From NCBI RefSeq assembly GCF_003119195.2, contig NZ_CP022253.1:2675001-2739000 (forward strand): DNA of 64,000 bases. Direction: 5' to 3'. Every line of letters begins with the position of its first letter. The first letter of the stretch is position 1. Under the pieces are notes generated by a model. It ran no database searches. It saw only the letters and a list, made by a program, of their open reading frames with translations, and was not told where the DNA came from. Origin of the DNA: Azospirillum baldaniorum. GTDB lineage: Bacteria; Pseudomonadota; Alphaproteobacteria; Azospirillales; Azospirillaceae. Below are positions 43,226 to 51,890 of the stretch, piece by piece. Position numbers and translations under genes: made by a program.

Positions 43226-43651
43226 ATGGGCCTTTTCGACATGTTCAAGGGATCGGCGCCGCTGGATCTCACCCCCCACCGGACGCTGGTCGTCTCGCTG
43301 ATCTACTGCATGGGCGCGGACGGCGAGCTGGACCCCGAGGAGGTCGGTCACCTGCTGTCCGTGATGGGCCGCAGCGCCACGCGGGAGGAGTTGGACCGCT
43401 GCTTCAAGTACGCGCGCAGCACCCCGCCCGACGCCTTCCTGGCCGCCGCCACGCCGAACCTGAACGAGCAGCAGCGGCTGTGCATCCTGCTGAACATGCT
43501 CGACAGCGCCATGGCCGACGGCGAGGCCGAACAGGGCGAGCGTGATCTGATCGCGCGCTTCCAGCAGGCCTTCGGCCTCGACGACGCCAAGCTCGGCCCC
43601 TATTTCCAGGCGCTGGTCGCCAAGAACGACCGCAGCGTGCTGGGCGCGTAA
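43226..43651 (+). CDS. TerB-like helical protein
   Basis: A 141-residue cytoplasmic protein with the TerB-like fold: RTLVVSLIYCMGADGELDPE and ILLNMLDSAMADGEAEQGE carry the two acidic metal-type loops, and RFQQAFGLDD ends the domain. Tellurite resistance genes are not nearby, so it is a stand-alone family member. AGAGGT precedes the ATG. Confidence 0.8.
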   Translation: MGLFDMFKGSAPLDLTPHRTLVVSLIYCMGADGELDPEEVGHLLSVMGRSATREELDRCFKYARSTPPDAFLAAATPNLNEQQRLCILLNMLDSAMADGEAEQGERDLIARFQQAFGLDDAKLGPYFQALVAKNDRSVLGA

Positions 43652-43676
43652 GACCGCTTTCGCAGCGCATCGCCCG

Positions 43677-46600
43677 TCAGCCGACCGCCTCTGGAGTGGC
43701 GGCGTGACGGGCGATGAAGGCCACGAAATCGTCGTAGGGCATGGGGCGGCCCAGCAGATAGCCCTGGATCTGGTCGCAGCCGAGCCGGGCGAGGCCGCCG
43801 AACTGCTCCTCCGTCTCCACCCCCTCGGCCAGGGTCTGCATGCGCAGCGAGCGCGCCATGCCGATGATCGCCTCGGCGATGGCACCGCCATCGGAGCCGT
43901 CGGTCAGGCTGGTCACGAAGGAGCGGTCGATCTTCAGCTTGTCGACGCGGAAGCGCTTCAGATAGCTGAGGCTGGAATAGCCGGTGCCGAAATCGTCGAT
44001 GGCCAGCGCCACCCCCATCTCGCGCAGCCGGGCGAAGGTGCCGGTCACCATGTCGGACTCGTCCATCAGGACGCTTTCCGTCACCTCCAGCTCCAGGCAG
44101 CGGGCCGGCACCTTGTAGGCGTCCAGCCAGAAGGCCACGCGGTCGGCCAGACCGGGGCGGCGAAGCTGCACCGCCGACAGGTTGATGGCGATGAGAATCG
44201 GGTGGCCGCGGGCGAGCAGGTCGGCGGCGCGGCGGCAGGCCTCGCCCAGCACCCAGTCGCCGATCGGCTGGATCAGGCCGGTGTCCTCGGCCACCGGGAT
44301 GAACTGACCGGGCGGGATCATCGTGCCGTCGCGGCGGCGCCAGCGCAGCAGGCCCTCCGCCCCGACGAGGCGGCGGCCGTCCACCGCGAACTGCGGCTGG
44401 AAATGCAGCTCCAGCTCGTTGTCGGCCAGGGCGTGGCGCAGGTTGCTTTCCAGCCACATGCGCTCCGAGGCCCGCTTGTTCAGCTCCGGCGTGAAGAACT
44501 GGTGGTTGGCACGCCCCGCCTCCTTGGCGGCGTACATCGCCATGTCCGCGCATTTCAAAAGCGCGTCGATGGTGGTCGCGTCGTCGGGATAGAGCGCGAT
44601 GCCGATGGACGGGGAGATCTGCAGCTCGTGCCCGTCCACCGGGAAGGATTCGGTCATCGCCCGCAGCACCTTGCGGGCCACCGAACAGGCCGCGTCGGGA
44701 CCGTCCAGGTCGTTGACGAGGATGACGAACTCGTCGCCGCCCTGGCGGCTGACGGTGTCGCTGGCCCGCACCGTCCCCAGCAGCCGCGCCCCCACCGCGC
44801 GCAGCAGCCGGTCGCCGACGCCGTGCCCCAGGCTGTCGTTGATGGTCTTGAAGCGGTCGAGATCGACGAACAGCAGCCCCACCTTCGTGCCGTGCCGGTC
44901 GGCGGCGAGCATCGCGCGCTCCAGCCGGTCGCGCAGCAGGAAGCGGTTGGGCAGGTCGGTCAGGAAATCATACTGCGCCAGATGCCGGATGCGCTCCTCC
45001 TGGGCGCGCTTCTCGGTGATGTCGGAGAAGGCGGCGATGTAGTTGACGGCCTCCCCCGCCTCGTTGCGCACCATCTGGATGCTGAGCCATTCCGGATAGA
45101 CCTCGCCGGACTTGCGCTTGTTCCAGATTTCGCCGGACCAGTGGCCCTCCTCCTTCAGCTTCACCCACATCGCGGCGTAGAAGGCGCCGTCCTGCCGGCC
45201 CGAGGAGAGCATGGCCGGATCACCGCCGATCACCTCCTCGCGGCTGTAGCCGGTGATGCGGCAGAAGGCGTCGTTGACCGCGACGATGCGGTTCTTCTCG
45301 TTGGTGACGACCATGCCTTCGGCGGCGTTGTCGAACACCTTGGCGGACAGCCGCAGCTCCCACTCCGCGCGCTTGCGCTCCGAGATGTCGCGGGCGATGG
45401 CGCAGTAGTAGGCGTCGCCGTCGTAGGTGACGCGGCTGGCCGTCACCTCCAGCTCCAGCGTCCGCCCGTCGCGGGTGCGGTAGAGCGTCTCGTAATGGGC
45501 CGACGCCTCGGACGCCTCGTCGCGGAAGCGTTCCAGCAGGTCGGCGTGGCCACCGGCCAGCCCGGCCATCGGAGCGCCCAGCGCGGCGCAGCCGAAGGGG
45601 TTGACGTAGGCGATGCGCAGCTCCGCATCCGCCAGCACGACGATCTCGGACACATGGTCCACGAAGAAGTTGGCGAGGTAGAGCTGCCGCGCCCGCTCGC
45701 GCAGCATGCTGTCGCTCTCCCGCATGTTGGACTGGTAGCCCTGGACAATGCGGCGGACCCAGCCGGTGACCAGCCAGGACACCCCGGCCGACGCGGCCAG
45801 CGCCAGCGCCAGCACCGCCACGGTGGTCAGGATGCGCTTCTTCATGCCGGCGCTGATCTCGGCCCGCCGCTGCGCCAGCACGGAGTCGATGTCATCGGTG
45901 TAGAAGCCGGCGACCAGCACCCACCCCCAGACGTCCGGCGCCGTGGCATAGGACAGTTTCGGCGCCGGGCGCCCGGTGACCGGATGCACCCAGTCGAAGC
46001 GCAGCTCCCCGCCGCCCTGCCGGCCGGCCTCCAGCAGGCGGGTGACCAGATCCCGCTCGGTCTCCCAGGGCAGGTCGCTGGCGTTCTTGCCCTCCGCCGC
46101 CGGGGAGGTCGGGGAGAGCAGCACCTCGCCATCCTCCCGCATCACGGCGATGAAGCCCGAATCCCCGAAGCGCCGGGCGCGCAACCGCTCCAGCGTCTCG
46201 CGCTGAAGCTTCTCCTCCACCGCCCCGACATAGTCGCCGGTGCCGATCAGCCAGTTGAACGGCTCGAACCGGCGGACATAAGCGAACTTGTCGGACATGC
46301 TGTGCGGGTTGCCCGGCGCGTACCAGCGGTAGCGGGTGAAGCCCTGCATTTCCGGATCGTCCACGGCGCGGATCAGGTTGCGCATGATCGGGCGCCCCTG
46401 GTCATCGCGGTTGTCGATCAGCGAGCTGCCCTCCCGCTGCGGGTCGGTGGGCAGCAGCACGCAGGTGCCCTGCATGTCGTCGATGAAGTAGTAGCCGCGC
46501 CCGCCGAAGAAGCGCAGGGGTCGCAGGGTTTCCTTGATCGACTGCCGGATCGACTCCTCGGGCAGATAGTCCTTCTCGCGCTCGTAGATGGTCCAGGCGA

Positions 46601-46919
46601 TGCCGTAGGCCTCGTCCACCTTGGCGCGCAGCTCGGCGCGCAGCAGCGGTTCGGTGCGCGACCGCATGTAGGCGAGGTAGGAGCGTGCGTTCTCCAGCTC
46701 CTCCTGCAGGGTCTGGCGCTGCACTTCCAGGTAGCGGGCTTCGGTCTGCTTCAGGTCGGCCTCGAAATCCAGCCGGTGCTGCCAGATGAAGTAGGCGCCC
46801 AAGCCCCCCACCACCGCCGCAATCAGAAACAGGGACGCCAGGAACTGCAGGCGGTAAAGGCGCCTTTCGTCCGAAGTCCGGGACGGCTCGCGCATCAACT
46901 CGGCGATCGGATCGGACAA
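43677..46919 (-). CDS. Double-Cache/PAS/GGDEF/EAL cyclic-di-GMP protein
   Basis: A 1080-residue inner-membrane signalling protein. Helices at about residues 23-43 and 365-390 enclose two tandem periplasmic Cache domains (RGYYFIDDMQGTCVLLP; SGFIAVMREDGEVLLSP). Two cytoplasmic PAS domains follow. The GGDEF domain has an intact RQGGDEFVIL, so cyclase activity is possible. The EAL domain has EGLLRW instead of EALLRW, but NLSAVQL, LELEVTES, DDFGTGYSSL and AEGVETEEQ are intact, so phosphodiesterase activity is likely kept. The TTG at 46919 is chosen because AGGAGGG lies 6 nt upstream; an ATG at 46979 has no such site. Confidence 0.9.
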   Translation of the reverse strand: MSDPIAELMREPSRTSDERRLYRLQFLASLFLIAAVVGGLGAYFIWQHRLDFEADLKQTEARYLEVQRQTLQEELENARSYLAYMRSRTEPLLRAELRAKVDEAYGIAWTIYEREKDYLPEESIRQSIKETLRPLRFFGGRGYYFIDDMQGTCVLLPTDPQREGSSLIDNRDDQGRPIMRNLIRAVDDPEMQGFTRYRWYAPGNPHSMSDKFAYVRRFEPFNWLIGTGDYVGAVEEKLQRETLERLRARRFGDSGFIAVMREDGEVLLSPTSPAAEGKNASDLPWETERDLVTRLLEAGRQGGGELRFDWVHPVTGRPAPKLSYATAPDVWGWVLVAGFYTDDIDSVLAQRRAEISAGMKKRILTTVAVLALALAASAGVSWLVTGWVRRIVQGYQSNMRESDSMLRERARQLYLANFFVDHVSEIVVLADAELRIAYVNPFGCAALGAPMAGLAGGHADLLERFRDEASEASAHYETLYRTRDGRTLELEVTASRVTYDGDAYYCAIARDISERKRAEWELRLSAKVFDNAAEGMVVTNEKNRIVAVNDAFCRITGYSREEVIGGDPAMLSSGRQDGAFYAAMWVKLKEEGHWSGEIWNKRKSGEVYPEWLSIQMVRNEAGEAVNYIAAFSDITEKRAQEERIRHLAQYDFLTDLPNRFLLRDRLERAMLAADRHGTKVGLLFVDLDRFKTINDSLGHGVGDRLLRAVGARLLGTVRASDTVSRQGGDEFVILVNDLDGPDAACSVARKVLRAMTESFPVDGHELQISPSIGIALYPDDATTIDALLKCADMAMYAAKEAGRANHQFFTPELNKRASERMWLESNLRHALADNELELHFQPQFAVDGRRLVGAEGLLRWRRRDGTMIPPGQFIPVAEDTGLIQPIGDWVLGEACRRAADLLARGHPILIAINLSAVQLRRPGLADRVAFWLDAYKVPARCLELEVTESVLMDESDMVTGTFARLREMGVALAIDDFGTGYSSLSYLKRFRVDKLKIDRSFVTSLTDGSDGGAIAEAIIGMARSLRMQTLAEGVETEEQFGGLARLGCDQIQGYLLGRPMPYDDFVAFIARHAATPEAVG

Positions 46920-47256
46920 GGAAAGCCCTCCTGGAACCACGCCCGGCTTAGCCCGTCCGCGGCGAACAGAGTAGATCATTAGTGCGCGTGGCGGGGACTC
47001 GGCAAGTTCAAGGTGAGGAAGCCGGCGCGACGAATCGCCAGTCTTTGCGATTTTTCCGGGAAGACGACCCCGTCCTTGGAAACCTTATGACGCGCATCCC
47101 GCGTCCACCGGGGCTGTGAAGGGGCTTTGCAGCGCCGCCCGGCGCGGTTATGGTCCCGCGCGCGGGCAGCAGGGGCGGTTTCCGCCATGGCAATGGCCCA
47201 AACGCATCCCCCGCCCGCCGCCGAAGCGTTCAGGTCCGCCACCCCCGGAGAGTCCG
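46920..47256. other. Divergent spacer between the GGDEF/EAL gene and purB
   Basis: 337 bp with no gene, repeat or recognised operator. An open frame runs into purB but its codon use is not gene-like and the family-typical start is at 47257. Confidence 0.5.
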
Positions 47257-48552
47257 ATGATCCCCCGCTACACCCGCCCCGAAATGTCCCGCATCTGGGA
47301 GCCGGAGAACCGGTTCCGCATCTGGTTCGAGATCGAGGCGCACGCCTGCGACGCGCAGGCGGAGCTGGGGGTCATCCCAAAGGAGGCCGCCGCCGCCGTG
47401 TGGGAGCGCGGCAAATGGGAGATCGACCGCATCGACGAGATCGAGCGGGAGACCCGCCACGACGTCATCGCCTTCCTGACCAACCTCGCCGAGCATGTCG
47501 GGCCGGAGGCGCGCTTCGTCCACCAGGGCATGACCTCGTCGGACGTGCTGGACACCTGCCTCGCCGTGCAGATGACCCAGGCCGCCGACCTGCTGCTCGA
47601 CGACATGGACAAGCTGCTGGCCGTTCTGAAGCGCCGCGCCTACGAGCACAAGGACACCGTCACCATCGGGCGCAGCCACGGCATCCACGCCGAGCCGACG
47701 ACCTTCGGCCTGAAGCTGGCCGGCCATTACGCCGCCTTCGCCCGCGGGCGCGAGCGTTTGGTCCAGGCGCGCGCCGACATCGCCACCTGCGCCATCTCGG
47801 GCGCCGTCGGCACCTTCGCCAACATCGACCCGCGGGTGGAACAGCACGTCGCCGCCAAGATGGGGCTGACGCCGGAGCCGGTGTCCACCCAGGTCATCCC
47901 GCGCGACCGCCACGCCTTCTACTTCTCGGTTCTGGGCGTCATCGCCTCGTCGATCGAGAATCTGGCCGTGGAGATCCGCCACCTGCAGCGCACCGAGGTG
48001 CGCGAGGCGGAGGAGTATTTCCATCCGGGCCAGAAGGGCTCGTCGGCGATGCCGCACAAGCGCAACCCGGTGCTGTCGGAGAACCTGACGGGTCTGGCGC
48101 GCATCGTCCGCGCCGCCGTCGTCCCGGCGCTGGAGAACGTCGCCCTGTGGCACGAGCGCGACATCTCCCACAGCTCGGTCGAGCGCATGTTCGGCCCCGA
48201 CGCCACGGTGACGCTGGACTTCGCGCTGGCCCGCCTGACCGGCATGATGGACAAGCTGGTGGTCTATCCGGAGCGCATGCAGAAGAACCTGGACGATCTG
48301 GGCGGGCTGGTCTTCTCGCAGCGCGTTCTGCTGGCCCTGACCCAGGCCGGGATGAGCCGCGAGGACAGCTACAAGGCGGTGCAGCGCAACGCCATGCAGG
48401 TGTGGGAGAAGGGCGGCAACTTCCTGGATCTGCTGTCGTCGGACGCCGACGTGGCGAAGCACATCTCCCGCGAGACGCTGGCCCCGATGTTCGACATGAC
48501 CTACCACACGAAGAACGTCGACATGGTGTTCAAGCGCGTGTTCGGGGAGTGA
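47257..48552 (+). CDS. purB: Adenylosuccinate lyase
   Basis: A 431-residue PurB, acting twice in purine synthesis (SAICAR to AICAR, adenylosuccinate to AMP). The fumarase-superfamily signature GSSAMPHKRNPVLSEN, the catalytic-loop Ser region, VHQGMTSSDVLDT and the TIGRSHGIHAEPTTFG His motif are present. It starts MIPRYTRPEMSRIW with GGAG 6 nt upstream. The palindromic element copy 2 separates it from the convergent DUF1476 gene. Confidence 0.97.
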   Translation: MIPRYTRPEMSRIWEPENRFRIWFEIEAHACDAQAELGVIPKEAAAAVWERGKWEIDRIDEIERETRHDVIAFLTNLAEHVGPEARFVHQGMTSSDVLDTCLAVQMTQAADLLLDDMDKLLAVLKRRAYEHKDTVTIGRSHGIHAEPTTFGLKLAGHYAAFARGRERLVQARADIATCAISGAVGTFANIDPRVEQHVAAKMGLTPEPVSTQVIPRDRHAFYFSVLGVIASSIENLAVEIRHLQRTEVREAEEYFHPGQKGSSAMPHKRNPVLSENLTGLARIVRAAVVPALENVALWHERDISHSSVERMFGPDATVTLDFALARLTGMMDKLVVYPERMQKNLDDLGGLVFSQRVLLALTQAGMSREDSYKAVQRNAMQVWEKGGNFLDLLSSDADVAKHISRETLAPMFDMTYHTKNVDMVFKRVFGE

Positions 48553-48580
48553 GGGGTCGGGGGCTTCGCTGATCCTCGGA

Positions 48581-48684
48581 GCCCCCACCCTTCCCGCTTC
48601 GCGGGCCCCTTCCCTCCCCCGCTGACGCAGGAGAGGGAGTTCAATCCCCTCCCCTGCGAAGCGGGGGAGGGTCAGGGTGGGGGC
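48581..48684. repeat. Dispersed G/C-rich palindromic element, copy 2
   Basis: Begins GCCCCCACCCTTCCC and ends GGGTGGGGGC, with CCCTCCCCCGCTGACGCAGG in the middle. Like copy 3 it carries an extra GCGGGCCCCTTCCCTCCC segment missing in copy 1. Located between convergent purB and DUF1476 genes. Confidence 0.85.
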
Positions 48685-48691
48685 GAAACCC

Positions 48692-49012
48692 TTACTCCGC
48701 GTGCACCTGCACGCGCGCGACGTCCAGCAGACGGGCCAGCTCCTTCTCCACGCGGTGGTCGGAGATGTCGACGCCCCTGGCGTGCAGGTCGGCGGCCAGA
48801 CGGTCACGCACGTCGTGCGGACCGGTGGCCGCGATGTCGGCGTCGATGATCTGGCGGACATAGGCGTCGGCCTCGCCCCCGGTCAGGCCCAGCAGGCTCG
48901 CGGCCCAGAGTCCCGCCAGCCGGTCGCGGCGCGCGCGAATCCTGAAGAGCAGATCCTGGTCGTGCTGGAACTTGTTCTCGAAGGCCCTTTCGCGCTCGTC
49001 GAAGGTCGTCAT
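48692..49012 (-). CDS. DUF1476 protein, F1-ATPase zeta-subunit-like inhibitor
   Basis: A 106-residue helical protein of the DUF1476 family. The Paracoccus member (zeta) binds and inhibits the F1-ATPase. The N-terminal TTFDERERAFENKFQHDQDL, which in Paracoccus is the inhibitory region, and the four-helix body with ASLLGLTGGEADAYVRQIID are conserved. Placement between purB and purC is usual in alphaproteobacteria; here it is on the opposite strand. Confidence 0.92.
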   Translation of the reverse strand: MTTFDERERAFENKFQHDQDLLFRIRARRDRLAGLWAASLLGLTGGEADAYVRQIIDADIAATGPHDVRDRLAADLHARGVDISDHRVEKELARLLDVARVQVHAE

Positions 49013-49164
49013 GGGACCCGGCTCCTTGGATTGGTTTTGCGCTCCCAGATACAAGACTATATAGCCGGTGGAACGGGCATCGTCATCGCCCCCACCCACC
49101 GGCCAATCGGCGAATCCGGCGTGCGGCGACATACCCAAGAGGGAAGCGGAAGGCAAGATTCCCC

Positions 49165-49959
49165 ATGTGCAGCGTGATCCTCCTGCGACGACCGGACGCA
49201 ACGTGGCCCTTGATCCTGGGCGCCAACCGCGACGAGATGGCCGGACGGCCCTGGAAGGCCCCGGCGCGCCACTGGCCCGACCGCCCCAACGTCGTCGCGG
49301 GGCTGGACGAGATGGCCGGCGGCTCCTGGCTGGGCCTGAACGACGAGGGCGTCGTGGCCGCCGTGCTGAACCGCATGGGCACGCTGGGGCCGGAGGCCGG
49401 CAAGCGGTCGCGCGGGGAGCTGGTGCTGGACGCGCTGGATTTCGCCGACGCGGCGGAGGCGGCGCTGGCCATGGCGCAGCTCGACACGCGGGCCTACCGG
49501 CCCTTCAACCTGCTGATCGCCGACAACCGCGACGCCCGGCTGCTCGTCCACCGCGGCCCGTCCCCGCGCAACCGCCCGGAGATGATCGAAATCCCCGCAG
49601 GCGTCCACATGGTCACCGCCAGCGATCTGGACGACGTGGAGGAGGACCCGCGGCAGGCCCAGTATCTCCCCCTCTTCCGGCACGCCGCACCGCCCGACCC
49701 GGAGCGGGGCGAAGCCGAGGATCTCTGGGGCGGTTGGCCGGAGCTGCTGGCGAGCCGCATCTGGGACGACGGCGAGCGGGGCGAGCGCGGGGCGATGAAC
49801 TTCCTGCTGCCCAGCGGATTCGGCACGGTGTCGAGCGCGCTGATCGCCCTGCCCGCCGTGGAGCGCCCGGACCTCGACCCGGTCTGGCACTTCGCCGCCG
49901 GCCGGCCGCACGAAGCGCCGTGGCAGCCCGTCTCGTTGGGGCCCGTCTCGTTGGGGTAA
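49165..49959 (+). CDS. NRDE (TANGO2-like) family protein
   Basis: A 264-residue protein of the NRDE/TANGO2 family. It begins [10 protein letters not shown] and carries the name motif in [15 protein letters not shown], plus [19 protein letters not shown]. The family is linked to haem or lipid handling in eukaryotes; the bacterial role is unclear. The last five residues are a repeat of the previous five ([10 protein letters not shown]), caused by a 15-bp tandem duplication just before the stop. Confidence 0.9.
   Translation: MCSVILLRRPDATWPLILGANRDEMAGRPWKAPARHWPDRPNVVAGLDEMAGGSWLGLNDEGVVAAVLNRMGTLGPEAGKRSRGELVLDALDFADAAEAALAMAQLDTRAYRPFNLLIADNRDARLLVHRGPSPRNRPEMIEIPAGVHMVTASDLDDVEEDPRQAQYLPLFRHAAPPDPERGEAEDLWGGWPELLASRIWDDGERGERGAMNFLLPSGFGTVSSALIALPAVERPDLDPVWHFAAGRPHEAPWQPVSLGPVSLG
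49927..49956 (+). repeat. 15-bp tandem duplication at 3' end of the NRDE gene
   Basis: Two exact copies of CCCGTCTCGTTGGGG placed head to tail, immediately before the TAA stop. Confidence 0.95.
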
Positions 49960-50075
49960 GAGCCGCCGCGGACCCCGCGCATTGTGTTCCCTGGGCCAGC
50001 TTGCTATATCACTCGTGCATATCCCCTGGACCGGTCACCCGCCGGTCCAGGCTACACGTTTTTGGACGATCTCTC

Positions 50076-50840
50076 ATGACACGACGTCGGCGCATCTACG
50101 AAGGCAAGGCGAAGGTCCTGTTCGAAGGTCCGGAGCCGGGCACGCTGGTGCAGTACTTCAAGGACGACGCGACCGCCTTCAACAACCAGAAGAAGGGCAT
50201 CATCACCGGCAAGGGGGTGCTGAACAACCGCATCTCCGAATACCTGATGAGCCGTCTGTCGGAAATCGGCGTGCCGACGCACTTCGTGCGCCGTCTGAAC
50301 ATGCGCGAGCAGCTGGTTCGCGAGGTCGAGATCATCCCCATCGAGCTGGTCGTGCGCAACACCGCCGCCGGCTCGCTGTCCAAGCGCTTCGGCATCCCCG
50401 AGGGGACCCCGCTGCCGCGCTCGATCATCGAGTATTATTACAAGTCCGACGAGCTGAACAATCCCATGGTCACCGAGGAGCACATCACGGCCTTCGGCTG
50501 GGCGGCTCCGCAGGACCTCGACGACATGGTGGCGCTGTCGCTCCGCGTGAACGACTATCTGTCGGGCCTCTTCCTCGGCATCGGCCTGCGGCTGGTGGAC
50601 TTCAAGCTGGAGTTCGGCCGGCTCTGGGAGAACGAGGAGATGCGCATCGTCCTGGCCGACGAGATCAGCCCCGACAACTGCCGCCTGTGGGACATCAAGA
50701 CCAACGAGAAGCTGGACAAGGACCGCTTCCGCCAGGACCTCGGTCAGGTCGAGGAGGCCTACCAGGAGGTCGCCCGGCGCCTCGGCATCCTGCCCGAAGG
50801 CGGCCCGGTGGACGTCAAGGGCCCCAAGACCGTCCAGTAA
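50076..50840 (+). CDS. purC: Phosphoribosylaminoimidazole-succinocarboxamide synthase
   Basis: A 254-residue SAICAR synthetase. It shows [20 protein letters not shown], the [17 protein letters not shown] region, [20 protein letters not shown] and the [16 protein letters not shown] motif. Length matches the short bacterial form. It is followed by purS after 61 bp, in the standard order. The 3' end carries a tandem duplication that includes the stop codon. Confidence 0.97.
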   Translation: MTRRRRIYEGKAKVLFEGPEPGTLVQYFKDDATAFNNQKKGIITGKGVLNNRISEYLMSRLSEIGVPTHFVRRLNMREQLVREVEIIPIELVVRNTAAGSLSKRFGIPEGTPLPRSIIEYYYKSDELNNPMVTEEHITAFGWAAPQDLDDMVALSLRVNDYLSGLFLGIGLRLVDFKLEFGRLWENEEMRIVLADEISPDNCRLWDIKTNEKLDKDRFRQDLGQVEEAYQEVARRLGILPEGGPVDVKGPKTVQ

Positions 50841-50855
50841 AAGACCGTCCAATAA
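50826..50855 (+). repeat. 15-bp tandem duplication across the purC stop
   Basis: AAGACCGTCCAGTAA is repeated as AAGACCGTCCAATAA; 14 of 15 bases agree. The first copy holds the purC stop, the second lies directly downstream. Confidence 0.95.
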
Positions 50856-50901
50856 TCCGTTTTCCCCAACCCATCAGCACCATCAAGCGAGCGGACATCC
50901 G

Positions 50902-51144
50902 ATGAAGGCGAAGGTTCACGTCACCCTCAAGCGCGGCGTTCTCGACCCCCAGGGCAAGGCCATCGCGCACGCGCTGCACACGCTGGGCTTCGACGGCGTC
51001 GAGGACGTCCGCGCCGGCAAGGTCATCGAGCTTCAGCTGAAGAGCACCGACGAGGCCGCCGCCCGCAAGGAGGTCGAGGCCATGTGCAGCAAGCTGCTTG
51101 CCAACACCGTGATCGAAGACTACGCGATCGAGCTGGTGGCCTGA
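50902..51144 (+). CDS. purS: FGAM synthase subunit PurS
   Basis: An 80-residue PurS, the small bridging subunit that joins PurQ and PurL in the three-part FGAM synthase. The pattern MKAKVHVTLKRGVLDPQGKA, HTLGFDGVEDVRAGKVIEL and NTVIEDYAIEL is complete. In most relatives purQ follows directly; here a strong terminator and a 3.7-kb block of other genes come between. Confidence 0.97.
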   Translation: MKAKVHVTLKRGVLDPQGKAIAHALHTLGFDGVEDVRAGKVIELQLKSTDEAAARKEVEAMCSKLLANTVIEDYAIELVA

Positions 51145-51162
51145 GAGTTGATGGCCTGAGGC
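51133..51162 (+). repeat. Degenerate 15-bp tandem duplication across the purS stop
   Basis: CTGGTGGCCTGAGAG followed by TTGATGGCCTGAGGC; 11 of 15 bases agree. The first copy contains the purS TGA. Confidence 0.65.
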
Positions 51163-51188
51163 CGTCCGCGCTCAATCCTGCCTGTCGG

Positions 51189-51231
51189 AAAATGGGGGAT
51201 GCGCAACCGCTGCGCATCCCCCATTTTCGTT
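51189..51231 (+). terminator. Strong terminator after purS
   Basis: A perfect 17-bp stem AAAATGGGGGATGCGCA with its complement, loop ACCGC, then TTTTCGTT. The stem ends only 9 bp before the DNA glycosylase start, which thus lacks a normal leader for transcripts from purS. Confidence 0.85.
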
Positions 51232-51236
51232 CGACC

Positions 51237-51890
51237 ATGTCCATCAACCATCTCTCCGCGCTCGATCCCATCTTTGCCGAGTCCCTGCGCGTCGGTGGCC
51301 CGACGGTGCGCGACTTCCGCCGCCCGGACGGCTTCTCCGGCCTGCTCTGCCTGATCATCGAGCAACAGTTGTCCACCACGGTCGCCGCGGCGCTGTGGGC
51401 CAAGCTCCAGGCCATGGTCGGGGTGGTGACGCCCGACGCCATCCTGGCCCTGCCCGACGAGGATCTGCGGGCCTGCGGCCTGTCGCGCCAGAAGATCGGC
51501 TACGCCCGTGGGCTGGCCCAGACCGTCGCGGACGGCCGGCTGGACTTTGACGCCATTCACAAGATGGACGACGAGGAGGCCATCGCCGCCCTGATCACGC
51601 TGAAGGGCATCGGGCGCTGGACCGCCGAGATCTACCTGATGATGGCGCTCGGCCGGCCGGACATCTGGCCGGTCGGCGACCTCGCCATCCAGCTCGGCGT
51701 GCAGCGGCTGAAGGGCTGGGCGGAAAAGCCGACCCAGGCGCAGCTCCTCGCCGTCGCCGAGCCCTGGCGCCCGCACCGCAGCCTCGCCGCGCAGCTCGTC
51801 TGGCACCATTACGTAGCCCTGCAGGAGCAGGCCAGGGCCCTCAAACCGGTCAAGATCAAGAAGACGCCCAAAGGAAAGACGACACCGTGA
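51237..51890 (+). CDS. DNA-3-methyladenine glycosylase (HhH-GPD family)
   Basis: A 217-residue AlkA-like base-excision glycosylase. The helix-hairpin-helix LKGIGRWTAEIYLMMALGR is followed by the catalytic Asp in WPVGDLAIQLGV. The N-terminal IIEQQLSTTVAAALWAKL and a Lys-rich tail complete it. No ribosome binding site is visible before ATG 51237, because the purS terminator stem reaches nearly to it. The stop overlaps the start of the MOSC gene by 4 bp. Confidence 0.9.
   Translation: MSINHLSALDPIFAESLRVGGPTVRDFRRPDGFSGLLCLIIEQQLSTTVAAALWAKLQAMVGVVTPDAILALPDEDLRACGLSRQKIGYARGLAQTVADGRLDFDAIHKMDDEEAIAALITLKGIGRWTAEIYLMMALGRPDIWPVGDLAIQLGVQRLKGWAEKPTQAQLLAVAEPWRPHRSLAAQLVWHHYVALQEQARALKPVKIKKTPKGKTTP

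Noticed and set aside
41267..43891. Long minus-strand frame opposite map, radC and the TerB-like gene
   Set aside because: All three plus-strand genes have complete family motifs; the antisense frame has none.
43704..46982. Long plus-strand frame opposite the GGDEF/EAL gene
   Set aside because: Shadow frame; the minus strand encodes the full set of signalling domains.
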